64,000 bases of DNA from Tolypeutes matacus (taxonomy: Eukaryota; Chordata; Mammalia; Cingulata; Chlamyphoridae): NCBI GenBank assembly GCA_026826555.1, contig JAKSZT010004976.1, forward strand, positions 4,644,614 through 4,708,613, given 5' to 3'. How positions within the stretch are numbered: the stretch's first letter is position 1; every line of letters starts with the position of its first letter. The notes under the pieces are model-generated. The model saw only the letters and a program-made list of their open reading frames with translations. It did not search any database and was not told the origin of the DNA. This document shows positions 1 to 11,940 of this stretch, piece after piece. The translations under genes and the position numbers were made by a program.

Positions 1-1513
1 TATGCTCCAATCAATCCTTATTTACAAAAACAGGCTGCAGGCCAGATTTGGCCCATGGGCCACGATTTCCAACTCCTGAACTAAAATATTGCCTCCTAGG
101 AATCTTCCTGATCTAGAATTCTAAGATGCAGATCCAATGGTTGCTGCAACTATCTTTATGTGGAGTAGTGTTTCTTTTCTACTGTTCTTACAATCTGAGT
201 GTATTTCCTTTTTAATAAGAAAAAAGGGTATTTTAAATTTACAAATCTTTCTCTTTCAAAGTTTTAAAAATAATTTTAAGAGAATAAAGTTTGGATGAAC
301 TATACACACATATATTCACACACACTATATATTAACCATTTCTTGCCATTCTTCTAGTACAGAAATCTCTACTTCTTCCATATTTTCTCATCTCAAAAAT
401 CAATGCTTTAATACTAAGTATGGCAAGACTGAAATTCTGTCACAGCAAAACAGATATTTCTATTCAAAACTGAGTTTTAGGTTATTCCTCTAATAAAGGT
501 CTTAATTTCATCTTTGACATATTTAACTTATTGGCTTCTTTTTAAGAAGCTTTAAGAAGTTTAAGAATCAATGCCCCACAATCCTTGTCATGAAAACTAA
601 TGTGATTATTTAAAGAATGAGGTTGAGCTCAGTAAGCATATAATACCAAAATAAATAATTGTCAAGTTTATTGGGACAGCAAGAGGATGTGAAGGGATAT
701 AAGTTTGAAAAGTCAAGTTACCATTTTTTCATGAGGAAATAATTTCTTGCTCAACAAAACCACTCTTTAAAAAAACTCAGCTCACCTTTACAACAGTGGA
801 TATGAAGCTTGAAAACCACCCTGGTGATAAATGAAACTTGCCATTTTCAGGGAAATGTCAGGATGCAAACTATATTCTTGTTTAAACAAAGCTAAAAGTC
901 AGACCACTGTGAATGTTTGACAGTGACAAATGGCTTCCAAAGAAAATAAGGCAGTGTCTGCCTGTTCCTGCCTTCAGCGAACCTGTTTTGTGGGCTGTCA
1001 AACCTTTGCACCCCGCTTCCGTCTCCACACTCAAGTGATCATGGAAAATGATAGTGAATTATTTACTGTTTTGAAATTTAGGTTGGCGCATTCAATTCAG
1101 ACAATTTCATATCTCTTAAACTTTATATGCAAGGGGAGAAGAATACTACCTGAAACATAATTAATAAATAAAGTTTGAGATTCAGATTGTCTTTTGGCCA
1201 TCTTCTCTGTCTTTCCTGACAACTTCTCCCTGGCTGCCTGTAGGACTTTGAAGAAGCACACCTAAGCTTCAGTATCTCAAAGTCACCAGAGTAAAATGAA
1301 GGGCAAAGATGCTGGACATGGTGAGAGGATACATACTTAGCTCAAAGTCTGGGACAGTGAACAAATCTGGTTGTTACCTCTTCATTTTACTGATTAGTTG
1401 GATATGGAAATCAATAGACTAAATTTGAAAATATTTTTGGCTTTCGTGCAAAGAACTTTATTTGAACTCTGGGACATTAGTTGTAGATAATAAAACTTAC
1501 TAAAATGTTACTT
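1..1513. other. Intergenic, nothing identified
   Basis: AT-rich sequence. A short 76-codon open frame at 930-1160 has no recognisable features. No gene is supported. Confidence 0.6.
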
Positions 1514-1527
1514 AAGAATATAAGATT

Positions 1528-1732
1528 TGGAGTAGCTGTGGCTCAAGTGGTTAAGCACTGCTTCCCACATGGGAGGTCTCGGGTTTGGTTCCTAGGGCCT
1601 CCTAAAAACAAAGACAAAACAACAAGCAAACAAATGAGAAAACCAACTCAGGTGAGCCAATGTGGCTCCATGGTTGAGTGCCAGCTTCCCACATATGAAG
1701 TCCCGGGTTCAATCCCCAGCCCTGACAAAAAA
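1528..1732 (+). mobile_element. Dimeric tRNA-derived SINE, xenarthran DAS-like
   Basis: Two tRNA-like monomers in tandem, each with an A-box-like tract (GGCTCAAGTGG; TGGCTCCATGGTT) and a B-box-like tract (GGTTTGGTTCC; GGTTCAATCC), joined by an A-rich linker and ending in an A-rich tail. It is flanked by a perfect 14-bp target duplication, AAGAATATAAGATT, at 1514-1527 and 1733-1746. The family assignment is from memory of armadillo SINEs. Confidence 0.8.
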
Positions 1733-1837
1733 AAGAATATAAGATTGTTCCATTAACAAGACAGTGGAGAAAAAAATTGTGATTTATTCTTTTAATGTAA
1801 TATCACACACCAATAAAAAAAGAACAAACTACTGGTA

Positions 1838-2185
1838 CCTACACATGAATGAATTTCATAGACATAATGTTGATGAAAGAAGCCAGACACAATAGCAGTA
1901 CTAATTGTATGATTTCATACATAAGAAGTTCAAGAATAGACAAACTAATCTGTGGTGTTGGAATCATGATAGTGACTAATTCTGGGTAGAGATGGGGTAC
2001 AGAGTGGGAGGGGGCATGAGAGAACCTTATGGGTTCTTGATCTTGGTGGTGGTTACACGAACCTAAACATTTATTTAAAAATTCATCAAGCTATACACTT
2101 AAGACTATTGTACTACATGCACTTTACTGAATTTATGCTAAAGCCTCAATTTTCAAAATCCCCAAAATAAAAAGTTAAAAGATTG
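1838..2185 (+). mobile_element. Old L1 3' UTR fragment
   Basis: Pattern of L1 3' ends: GTGTGATTTCATACATAAG-like text, a GGGGCATGAGAGAACCTT segment, GGTGGTTACACGAACCTA, then CACTTAAGACTATTGTAC. Diverged, with no open frame. Confidence 0.6.
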
Positions 2186-3184
2186 TAAATAACTCTGAAA
2201 TACAAAATAGTAAATGTCATAGGAAAGATCCAACAGGAAATGAGCAAATCCATAAGTGGGAAACACAAACTCAGGAATCTAAATGGGGGACAGAGGAAGA
2301 GAGAACAAAAATAGAATAAAGAAGAAAGATGGGTAGGAACAGGAAAGAAAAGACTGATTTTGAGGGTATGGCAAGAAAAGAATTAATATTATGGTTAACC
2401 TGTACAGAATCCTATATGGTCTATAATTTCTTGACACTATCTTTTACACTACTACTTCCTCATTTAGAAGAATAAATTGGCAAGAAGATCTGAAACTTTG
2501 GGGATGAAAAAAAAAGAAGTGAGGTAGAAGAAAATGGCCCTATGATCCTATATCAAAACATACAATAACAATACGATAGTCAAATCAGTGTGACAATGGT
2601 GCAAGAATAGACACACAAGCACACTGAATAAAACAGATAACCAGAAAAAAAAAACATAATCCATTATAAAATTTAAGATTATAAAAGAGTCATCAAGCAT
2701 GAATGATGATGGGGGGAAATGTTCAATAAACTGTGTTAATACAATTGTTTAAATCCAGATAGCCATCCAGATGCAACACCAAAAAGCCCAGATGATCTGA
2801 ATACTGAGAAAGACAAACATTTGCAGAAATAAGTGTTGACTATGAACACTGAGTTAACCAAGAACATTGTTAGAAGAAATACAAATATTTGTGTTGTTAT
2901 CAGAAGCCCGTACTGGAATATCCACATCTTCCTCTTCATGGACTCAGAGGCTAACCAAGGAAAATCATCTTCTTCTCGGTGGGGAGCAGAGATGGTGCTC
3001 CCCTTAGGGTACTACACACACAATAGTATGGTCTCTTGTGCTCAGATTTCAACTTTTGATGATGGTACTCTGGTGAAATGGAGATGAGTAGAAGAAAAAG
3101 AGGATCTGCTCAAATGTAGGACATCATAACCTTGGGGATACCAATCTCTAAAACAATTTAGTAAACATGCACAAACAAAATACA
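2186..3184. other. Intergenic, nothing identified
   Basis: AT-rich, purine-heavy and probably old repeat debris. Short open frames on both strands overlap near 2740-3087 and look random. Confidence 0.5.
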
Positions 3185-3345
3185 CTGTGAAAAAAATAAT
3201 CTAAGACCTAAACAAACATTTATGTGCAAGAATATTTATTGCAAGGCAGTTTATAAGGATGGTAAAATTTAGAAGCAATTTCTTCTGGTTAAATAAACTG
3301 TAATACATCCATATCACAAAACATTACACAACCAAAAAGGTTATG
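3185..3345 (+). mobile_element. Old L1 3' fragment
   Basis: Contains the L1-like series GTGCAAGAATATTTATTGCA, GGTTAAATAAACTGTAATAC, CATCCATATCACAAAACATT. Short and diverged. Confidence 0.5.
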
Positions 3346-3354
3346 TATTTGAGG

Positions 3355-3465
3355 AATGCACTAAGCACTTTACATGCTTTATGTCATCCGATCCTTTACA
3401 ATCTCTGAGAAAGGTATCATTAGCTACAGTTTACAGAGAAGGAAACTGAGGCTCAGCATGGCTGT
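3355..3465 (-). repeat. MIR fragment
   Basis: CACTAAGCACTTTACATGC followed by TTTACAGAGAAGGAAACTGA is reverse MIR sequence. Confidence 0.7.
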
Positions 3466-3479
3466 TGGCAGGAGGCCTC

Positions 3480-3765
3480 AGTTCCTTACCACATGGACCT
3501 CTCCACAGGGCAGCTTGAGTTTTTTAATGATGTGGCAACTGGCTTCCCCCCAAGAGTAAATGATCCAAAAGAAGCTAGCAGGACCTGTGGTGTCCTCTAT
3601 GACCTAACCTCAGAAGTCATATGCTCTCATTTCCACAGAGCCCTATTGGTTACACAAGTCACCTATATACAGTGTGGGAGGGGACTACAGAAGAGAGCAA
3701 ACACCAGGAGGAGAGAATCATTGGGGGCCATCTTGGAAGCTGGCTGCCACAGGGTTCTTCAGGAA
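3480..3765. repeat. Ancient interspersed repeat, family unassigned
   Basis: Text such as CAGGGCAGCTTGAGTTTT, CTCTATGACCTAACCTCAGA and GGGGCCATCTTGGAAGCTGG resembles a common old mammalian repeat that I cannot name securely. Open frames across it are short and overlap in several frames. Confidence 0.35.
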
Positions 3766-6599
3766 GGACAGCCTGCCTCCTCAGTGTTTCTTTGGAGAGC
3801 CAAAGATCAAGACACAAGGGCTGTTACTGAATGTTTTCTGCCTGATTTTGTTTGCTAAATCTCTCCAGGTCATTCTGGTTTCTTCGGGGACTGAGGAATA
3901 AATTCTGTCCTTGCTTAAGGATGTTGGGGGCCTGGTGGTTGGTGTTGATGACCCAACTAGCATGTGTGTACATGTGTAAGACCTGAGACAAGATAGCAAG
4001 AGGGCAGTGTCTTCAGCTAAAACTCCCCCTATCCCACCACTCAGAGAAGCCCTCCTAAGCCCATTGTCCCTCTCCCTCCTTCAGGTTGTAAATCCTTCAC
4101 CTTCCCCACACATCCATTTCCCACTCAGTGTATATGGTATTTGATAGGATAAACCATTGATGCCTTCATTCAGAAAATAGAATTGAAGACCTGTTACATA
4201 ACAGCCTCCCACCAGATGCTGGGGTCTTAATGTTGAGACAGACAGACAGATATGTTAAAGGGTACAGGGGGCAAGTGACATAGGTGGGCAGAGTTCCAAA
4301 ATTTCTTAACCTCATCAATGTAGAATTCACTCAACTATCTTCAAATTAAATGAGAAGAATGCAGACCTATTTTCCAACCGTAATTACTTTCCATCACTAT
4401 GACTACATACATATGCACTGGGATAAGGTAAGTAATGTTTCAAGTCACTTCCCTGAAATATATTATTTAACAAGGATGCAATTTGGCACATACCCTTCAA
4501 ATTCCTCTTCCAAAAATTCAGAGATCTCATTCTCCGGGACTCAGGCATTGGAACTGGTGGAAAAACAAGATGGCCTTGGGAGATAGACATGGGATCGGCC
4601 TTCAAGTTCCCAAGAGGAACTGGTTTGAGGTCTCCTATAAAATAATTTTGGTTGAACAGTAACCTGAAGCCCTATACATTTTTGACCAAGAAGGAAAAAG
4701 GATACTAGGAATGTGGGGAAAACATCTGTTCTATTTGTTTTTCAGGTAGTGCCCTCCTCCAAGGAGCTCAGAGGGCTGTTTTAATACCAGTTAGCATTAT
4801 ATATGGTGCTTCTGTTCACACGTGTTTAGTTGGAGAGTTCAGTTCTGCCTCTGCTCTGATTTCTTTTTTTTTTTTTTCCTTTCTTTTTCTTAATGCTACT
4901 AGCAGTTGTAATGTTGATCTGTTATATCCATTTACTTAGATGACTTGAGACATATTTTTAAATACCAAGACAGCATACTTGAAAATATAATATTTTTTAC
5001 GATTGCAACATAGTGATTGAGCCTTTTCTATATTACATATTCAATAAATGTATCAGCATGTTAAGAAATATTAACATCATGGCCTGCTTCTGTCAAAGTG
5101 CCAATGAATGTACGTCCAGCTGCTGAGAGCAAAAATGCCTGAGAAAGGAGGGACAGATGTTCTTTCTGTGTGGGATTAGGCTGGAAGGGACTCTTAGAGC
5201 ATGACTCGTGGCCCAGTGGGGATCAAGCTAATAGCTTCAATAGGCAATTTGGCAGTTGATGTAAAGGAGAATGTAGATTGGATTTGAGGCCAGGATGGGG
5301 TACACCCTTTGAAGGGGAGACAGCCAGCCTCCACAGTTGGTCTGTCCAGTTCCAGGTGTACCTGCCGTGTCTCACTGCACAGAGTTTCAGAAGAAGAAGA
5401 AGGGCTTGTCCTGCCTGCTTACAACATGGGAGAGAGAAGTATGTGGGAGTCCTAGGAAGTTTTACTCTTTCATGAGACAGGTAACACAAAAGAGAAGGAG
5501 AAAGTGGCACCTGTTTTTGGTTTCTGTTTTGGTTGCTGTTGAGGCCCAGTAACACCACCCTAGAGCAATCGCCATCATATTAGTGCCTTCCTTTGGGGAA
5601 GAATAAGCAATAGAATACTGAAAGTTTCTATTCAAGTGTTTCTGTCTCCTGCAAAGAAGAGATGAAATGTGAGGAGAAGGAAATGGGTCTCCTCATTTTA
5701 CATGCATTTGTCAGAAATAAGGTTGTTGAAGAGAGTACGTTATTTAGGGACATAGCTGTTTTCTTCATTCTTGAAGGTGTAAGGGGAAAGGATTTAGGGC
5801 AAGAACTTCAAACCCAGCTTTATCTTGAAAATCTCCATTGATCAGCCACTATGGTTGGGGGTGGGGTGGGGAATAAGGACAAGTATCATTAGCATGTCAT
5901 CCCAGGCTGTTTGAGGGCCACTAAAAAATAGTCTTATGCTTTTAGCTTCTCCACAAAATAGCAGCCTGGTGCTCTCTTCATTCTTCTCACTGCCTTGCCT
6001 TCCATGCCAGCCCTGATGTTGCATTCTCCATTTATTCTCCAATTGAGGTCAAACTTCAAATCCATGCTGTTGATTCCTGTTGGCTCAGGTGTGGTAGAAG
6101 GAAAAATGGTAAAGGAGGAGTTTTGTGGCTTGTACTTTCTGGTGTTATGAATAAAGCACTTATGTACTCAGTTCCTTTTAGGCTGAGCCAATTGTCTTTC
6201 AAGCCAAAGGTCTGATTTGCACCACTGGATATATGTCCAAAAGGTAATAAAGATCCTTGCCCAATTTTCTAAGTCAACTGACTGCTAGAGACCAAATAGT
6301 GCCTGGGAAATGTTCCTTCTGTCTACACAGATGTGCTGTGGAGATTATCACATGCCTAGCTGAAAGTCTTAGGTTGTGTCGTGAATGAGTTATATATAGG
6401 ACTGTCTCCATCAGAAGTATAGCTTCAACCAAGTTCACAATTAGAACACGGGCTAAGATGAACAAAGAAGCTTAGTTGACTCCTCCTGGCAATAAAGCCA
6501 TCACTCAACTCACTTGTCTCTCCTTCTGATGTGTCCAAACCCATCCTTTGTTGTCTTGGCCAAGATGTCAATCCTCAGATGTGGTTCCTACAGGGAACC
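3766..6599. other. Intergenic, nothing firmly identified
   Basis: Mostly unique-looking sequence with a T/C run near 4862-4890. The open frames of 60-110 codons overlap on both strands and are not convincing. Confidence 0.5.
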
Positions 6600-6725
6600 G
6601 TGGAGTCTTAAGAAGAGGACAGGACTTAACTTCAAAACCCTGGTTCTACACTTAACTAGACATGTAACCTTTGGAAAAATCATTCAATCCTCTGGGCCTC
6701 AAATTCATGATGCACAAGATGAAAA
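6600..6725 (+). repeat. MIR fragment
   Basis: CCCTGGTTCTACACTTAAC, GACATGTAACCTTTGG and CCTCTGGGCCTCAAATTCAT follow the MIR core in forward orientation. Confidence 0.6.
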
Positions 6726-6739
6726 GATGTGAGAATTTT

Positions 6740-7975
6740 TTTCTAAAAATTTTATACCTGATTCTGGCTATTGTGGGCTAGCTCATAATAAACCAAACCT
6801 CCCACACAAAACAGCTAGAGAAGCTGCATCAAATATTAAAAATACCTGTTTGAGGGCATCAGAGAGGTGTGAAAGTGGCAAGGATTTGAAGGGCCATGAT
6901 CCCAGACAGAAGGAAAACATAGGTGAGCCTACATTGGCTTCAGCCTTTCTTCTGGAGAGATTTCTAGATTTCCAAGTAGCAACCTAGGGTGGGAAGCTGA
7001 GTGGCAAGAAAAGGGAGGGAAGGAGGGAGGGAGGAAGAAAGGGAGGGAGGGAGGGAGGGAGGGAGGAAGGAAGGAAGGAAGGAAGGAAGGAAGGAAGGAA
7101 GGAAGGAAGGAAGGNNNNNNNNNNAGGAAGGAAGGAAGGAAGGAAGGAAGGAAGGAAGGAAGGAAGGAAGGAACCCATAGCAGAAAGTGATGGCCTAAAT
7201 GGCTAAGATGCTATGCAGGGCTTTAGGCTTCAGGCAATCTCACAAAGTTGGGTGGAGGGAACAAAATAAGAACTCAGAGCCTGCCAAAGAGGAGAGGCCC
7301 AGAAAAATACTGCAGGCTTTGGGCTGGTGCCCCAGAAGGGATTACCCTAAGAATAAAGGCAATCCAGAAAGAGACAAGGCATCACAAAGGATACCAATGT
7401 GAATCAGTTCAATTCCTGATTTAACTAAGATGGTCTCCCCTTCATTAAAAGTCTGCCTGAAACACAAGTAAATCTTATCTAGAAGAAGATAAATTGTCCA
7501 GAGCCTCAAATTATCTCTAAAATGTATCATATATATTACGTCTGACATTTAATAAAGATTGTTTGGCACACCAGGACACAAGACAAATGACAATACACAG
7601 GTTTAACAGTCCCATAGGAAACTCAGGTGAGAGAATTTCCAGAAAAGGTCTTTAAAATAACTGTGATCAATATGTTCTAAAAAATAGAAGAATTTCAGCA
7701 ACTAATTAAAATCAATAAAAATAAGAATTAAATGCAGATTCTGTAATTGAAAAATACAGAGACTGAAATTTATGGATTTAACCGCAGATTAGAACTGGAA
7801 GAAAGAGCGGTAGAAATTATCCAAACTGAGGCACAGAGAGGAAAAAAGGATGGAAAGTACATAAAAGAACATAAGAGAGACATGGGACAGAGGGAAAATT
7901 GTGACATAGAAATTCCTTGTATCTTTCTTGCAACCTTTTTGTAAGTCTGGAATTATTTCAAAATAAAAAATTAAC
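6740..7975 (+). mobile_element. Old L1/HAL1-type fragment, ORF1 part joined to 3' end
   Basis: About 7600-7895 resembles L1 ORF1 sequence (for example TTTAAAATAACTGTGATCAA and GAAATTATCCAAACTGAGGC), and it runs directly into an L1-like 3' end (GGAATTATTTCAAAATAAAA). ORF1 joined to a 3' end without ORF2 suggests HAL1 or an internally deleted L1. A GGAA microsatellite with an N gap interrupts it near 7010-7172. The 5' limit is uncertain. Confidence 0.5.
7010..7172 (+). repeat. GGAA/GGGA microsatellite with assembly gap
   Basis: A long purine array of GGGA then GGAA units. Ten N bases at 7115-7124 sit inside it, so the true repeat length is unknown. Confidence 0.9.
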
Positions 7976-9545
7976 AGAAGAAAAAAACAAAACAGTAAAT
8001 TCCTGCAATTGAAAAAAAATACATATATATGTGTGTGAAAGCACCCAGCATCCCATCACAGACACTAGGCAAACCAAAGGTATTCAATTGCCTCATTTGC
8101 GCATTTATATATAAATAACATTTTTGTAAGCAAATACACATATATGCATATATATTTATATATCATTTTGCAAATGTTTGTATGTATTGTGAGAATTTTG
8201 ATTTTTACCCACAATAAAAATTTAAAAAAATAAAAATAAATAAAAAAAATAAAACTGAATAGGAGTTAGTGATATAAGAAGAAACCAAAAGCAAATGTAC
8301 CTGAACTTGCACTATCTGGAGTCGGAATAATCCATAGATTGGTCTCTGAAAAATGGGGAGAGGGAGAGCCCCCAGAGACCTTCATCTTGTATCCCTCAAC
8401 TGTTACCCACAGATCAGACTCGAATTCTGACTAAAAGAAAACTTTAAAATGTATCAAATAGTATCAAAATATTGCTGATACCACATAGATTTAACTTCTA
8501 TAAAATCAAAGTCATAGTACAAAGACAAGCTTCCTGTGGCAGAGTTTTCCCTTGTTTCATCTCTGGAAAGATTATGTTACTGTCATACAAGCCCCCAAAT
8601 TTAGGTAATTGCTGGAAATTTTCCTTTCCAAGTTGATTATTTTGACATTGTGTAGATCCAAGTTATGACTCTCCCCCAATTAGAATTTAATCTGGAATCT
8701 TCTGCTTGGCTTACTAATTATTTATTCATCCAGCAATTGTTGAGTGGTCAATATGTACAAGGCATGGGTTACAAGTTGCATGAGTGGAAAGGTAAATAAG
8801 GCAAAATACTTGCCTTTTTTATTTTACCTTTACTTAAGATGCTGAGAGTAAATGTTGTTTCCTTCATACTAACACTAGGGATTTGGGGGAATTAAAATCT
8901 TGTACATGTTTTAGCAAAATGAATTTGGTCATCTCCTCTGGAGATTTAAATCTTCCTACTGAGAAGACAAAATTGGTGGGTTTTAGACTTGTTCCCCTTA
9001 ATAATTTGAATGAGGGTCTTCACAATGTGACGGGTATATTTCTAGACCTGTGGAGAAAGTTTAAATGTAACACTTGCTCTGATGTGTGGACTGAAACGGA
9101 CCTTTTCAGAGCAGTCTCAGGTATGGGGCTTCAAGTGCTGTCAAGTCTGTTATTATTTGGGTTTTAGTATCTGTGGTTTGGGAGGGGAAAGGGGATTGCT
9201 GGGAGGAGAGAAAAGGAGAAAGGAGAGTGTGTATGTGCCGGGATAGGTGCTGCCCAATCCCCACCAGCCAGAAAATCCATTATTACCTGCTCCACATACT
9301 CTGTTTTTGCAGAAAGAATCCTTTTGGGAAAAATTAAATTAAATTAAATTTAAAAGTTCTTCAACTTGAAACATTTGAAAACCAATGGCTTAGATTACTG
9401 GGAAATTTTTAAATACAGCTAAATTTCTTTCCTGCTAGTGATGGATTTCTCCCCTCTGACCTTTTATTAAAATTAGGCTGGCCAATATATTTCCCGATTT
9501 AAATTGTGTTTTCCATTCCCTTGTTTCTCTGCCCCTGCACTAATA
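7976..9545. other. Intergenic, AT-rich
   Basis: TA-rich low complexity at about 8020-8260, then unique-looking sequence. No gene is seen apart from a MIR/L2-like remnant. Confidence 0.5.
8712..8805 (-). repeat. MIR/L2-like fragment
   Basis: TTATTCATCCAGCAATTGTT and CAATATGTACAAGGCATGGG match the reverse of a MIR or L2 3' end. Confidence 0.45.
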
Positions 9546-9559
9546 AAATGCAATTGTTC

Positions 9560-10065
9560 TGTTAATATCAGACAAAAAAAAAAAAAACATTATACTAAGT
9601 GAAGGAGACCAGATACAGAGTACTACATATTGTATGATTCCATTTATATAAAATGTAAATATAAATCAATTTATAAATATGAAAGTAGATTAGTTCTTAT
9701 GTAAGTCTGAGAAAGGAATGTTAAGGGGGTTGGAGTCTTTCTTTTTTGAGTAATGAAATTGTTCTAAAATTTTTTAAATGATGAATGTACAACATTGTGA
9801 TTATATTAAAAGCCCTTGATTATACATATTTGATAGAATAGCCAGACACAGCAGCTAAGTACAGCAGGGAAAGCATAGAGAGCCTGAGAGGTGAAGAATT
9901 TTGTTTGTTTGTTTTTTTGTTTATTATTGTTATTGAAATAATGAAAATGCTCTAATGATTGAAGTGATGAATGCACAACTATGTGATTATAGCAAATATC
10001 ATTGATTGTACACCTTGAATGAATTGTATGCTTTATTAATATGTATCAATAAAATTAACTTTTTT
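9560..10065 (+). mobile_element. L1 3' end fragment
   Basis: Sequence with two similar halves typical of L1 3' UTRs (GATGAATGTACAACATTGTG; GATGAATGCACAACTATGTG) ending CAATAAAATTAA. A 14-bp near-perfect duplication, AAATGCAATTGTTC at 9546-9559 and AAATGCAGTTGTTC at 10066-10079, probably marks the insertion. Confidence 0.6.
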
Positions 10066-10394
10066 AAATGCAGTTGTTCAAGGTCCCTACTAATGTTAAA
10101 AGTACTTGAATAACAGAAGACTAGAATTCTTCCTTGATTTTTGACCAGAACTCAAAGATATTGTTCTTTAAACATTAATTCCTTTTTAAAATTCAAATTC
10201 CAATATTGATTCAATTATTATTACTACTGATGTGTGTGTTTTGGGGGATTCACTTTTATTAATCATTCTGAATGTTATCTCGGTAAATTTTAGCCTTCTA
10301 AGATAATTTCCTGTTTCACAGAAGAAAAACTATTTAAAAATAGTTGTTTTTTACATTCTTCTCCCTAATGTACCTCATTTACTTACCTCACTTT

Positions 10395-10586
10395 CTCTTT
10401 CTTTTTTTTTTTTTTTAAAGATTTTATTTATTTATTCATTTATCCCCCCCTTGCTGCTTGTGCTCGCTGGGTCAGCTAACCACGCCGTGCGGGCAGGCTT
10501 GCCTTCATCAGGAGGCCCCGGGAACCGAACCCGGGGCCTCCCATATGGTAAACGGGAGCCCTACTGATTGAGCCACAGCCGCTTCC
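10395..10586 (-). mobile_element. tRNA-derived SINE, xenarthran DAS-like
   Basis: The reverse strand reads GCGGCTGTGGCTCAATCAG, then a B-box GGTTCGGTTCC, and a tail region ATAAATAAATAAAATC with poly(A). It is bounded by a perfect 13-bp target duplication CTTACCTCACTTT at 10382-10394 and 10587-10599. It is GC-rich and little decayed, so probably a recent insertion. It is not a functional tRNA gene. Confidence 0.8.
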
Positions 10587-10740
10587 CTTACCTCACTTTT
10601 TCTATGATTACAATTCTTGAGTTTAAAATTTCTTTTTTATTCCAAAATTTCTTTATTCCTAATTTTGTAGTCCCACACTTTTTTAATTTTACATACAGTC
10701 CAGTGATTCTATTTTGGCATTTTTCTTCTTTTTTCCTTGT

Positions 10741-10890
10741 ATTAGTTTTCTAAGGTTATTGTGAAAAAATTACAGCAAACTTGGTTGTGTAATACAACAG
10801 AAATTTATTGTTTCACAGTTCTGGAGGTCAGCAGTCCAAAATCAAGGTGTCAACAGAGTATTCTCCTCTAGAAGACCCTAAAGGAGAAGT
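10741..10890 (-). mobile_element. MLT1-like MaLR LTR fragment
   Basis: Reads TATTAGTTTTCTAAGG, then ACAACAGAAATTTATTGT, ACAGTTCTGGAGGTC, AAAATCAAGGTGTCAACAG. This is the reverse of the 3' end of MLT1-type LTRs. Confidence 0.7.
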
Positions 10891-11084
10891 TTTTAAAACT
10901 TTGCCCAGCTGTCAATATCCTGGATGGAACATAGAAAGTATGAAAAAGTATAGATGTTTAAGTTTTATTTTGAGATCTATATGTAGAAGGTAAACAGTAA
11001 AACTGAAGACATTATTCAGATCAATATGTATATGTATTTATATGTGTACATGAATGCATACATGTACCTATGTATCTCTTTCTG

Positions 11085-11110
11085 TCTATATCTATCTATC
11101 TATCTCTTAT
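11085..11110. repeat. TATC microsatellite
   Basis: A short TATC/TCTA run of about five units. Confidence 0.7.
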
Positions 11111-11784
11111 CCATCTGTCTAAATAATCCTGATTTTGGCTTCAATCACATAGACGGTTCAATTCTTGCTTTGAGACTTTGCCCAGGGTCTGAAGACATCT
11201 GTGAAAGCAGATAAGTAACACATACTGTTCTGTGAGTGGGTCATTTTAACTTTGTTTCTAGTACAATCAATAGCAAAGTGGTCAATCTAATGCAGAAGCC
11301 CATAATTATCAGTTTTTTAACTGGGTAAAGGAAGGCAAGTGTTTTGACGCAATGTGGTTTAAATATGCACCAAGAATGCTGGTTGCTTACTGGAGCCTGA
11401 ATTCTTATGTTTTTGAAATTCATTCACTGAATCCTTAATGTTTTATGCAAGAATGTTTTTTTCTTTCTTTTTTAAATTGAGGCTTGGCATTCAGTTAGGA
11501 ACTAGAAAAACAACCTGCTGTTTATACAGAGGAGGGAAAAAAAGTTCTTGACTTTAGTTGAAAACTGAGCCCTGGAACATGGGCATGTGAGTTCAAATAG
11601 ATTCAGGAGCTTCGGGTCTTTTGCAAGCACGAGGCCCATTTTAAGGGTGTGCAAACTGCAAGTCCACCAGGTAAGCCTCCCTGGGGTGAGGGGTGGGATA
11701 CACAGTTTTCCCAAATCCAGATTTTCATTTATGTTTGTAGAAGGTAGGGCTTGTGATTATGGTGTCAGAACAACATGGAAGATA

Positions 11785-11940
11785 AATGAGGCTTTGGATT
11801 CAGATCTGAATTTGAGTCTCTGCTCTGCTGCAGACAGACCATGTTAACCAGGGCACTTATTCCATCTCTCCAAACCTCAGTTTCTCCATCTTTAAAATGG
11901 GCTCTTAAAGTGCTTGCCATGTGGGGTTGTCATGAGAGCT
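11785..11940 (+). repeat. MIR
   Basis: GAGTCTCTGCTCTGCTGCAG, then CCTCAGTTTCTCCATCTTTA and AAATGGGCTCTT, in forward MIR order. Confidence 0.75.

Noticed and set aside
10395..10586. tRNA gene
   Set aside because: Box A and B sequences are present, but the unit has a SINE tail, poly(A) and target duplications, and no intact cloverleaf was seen.
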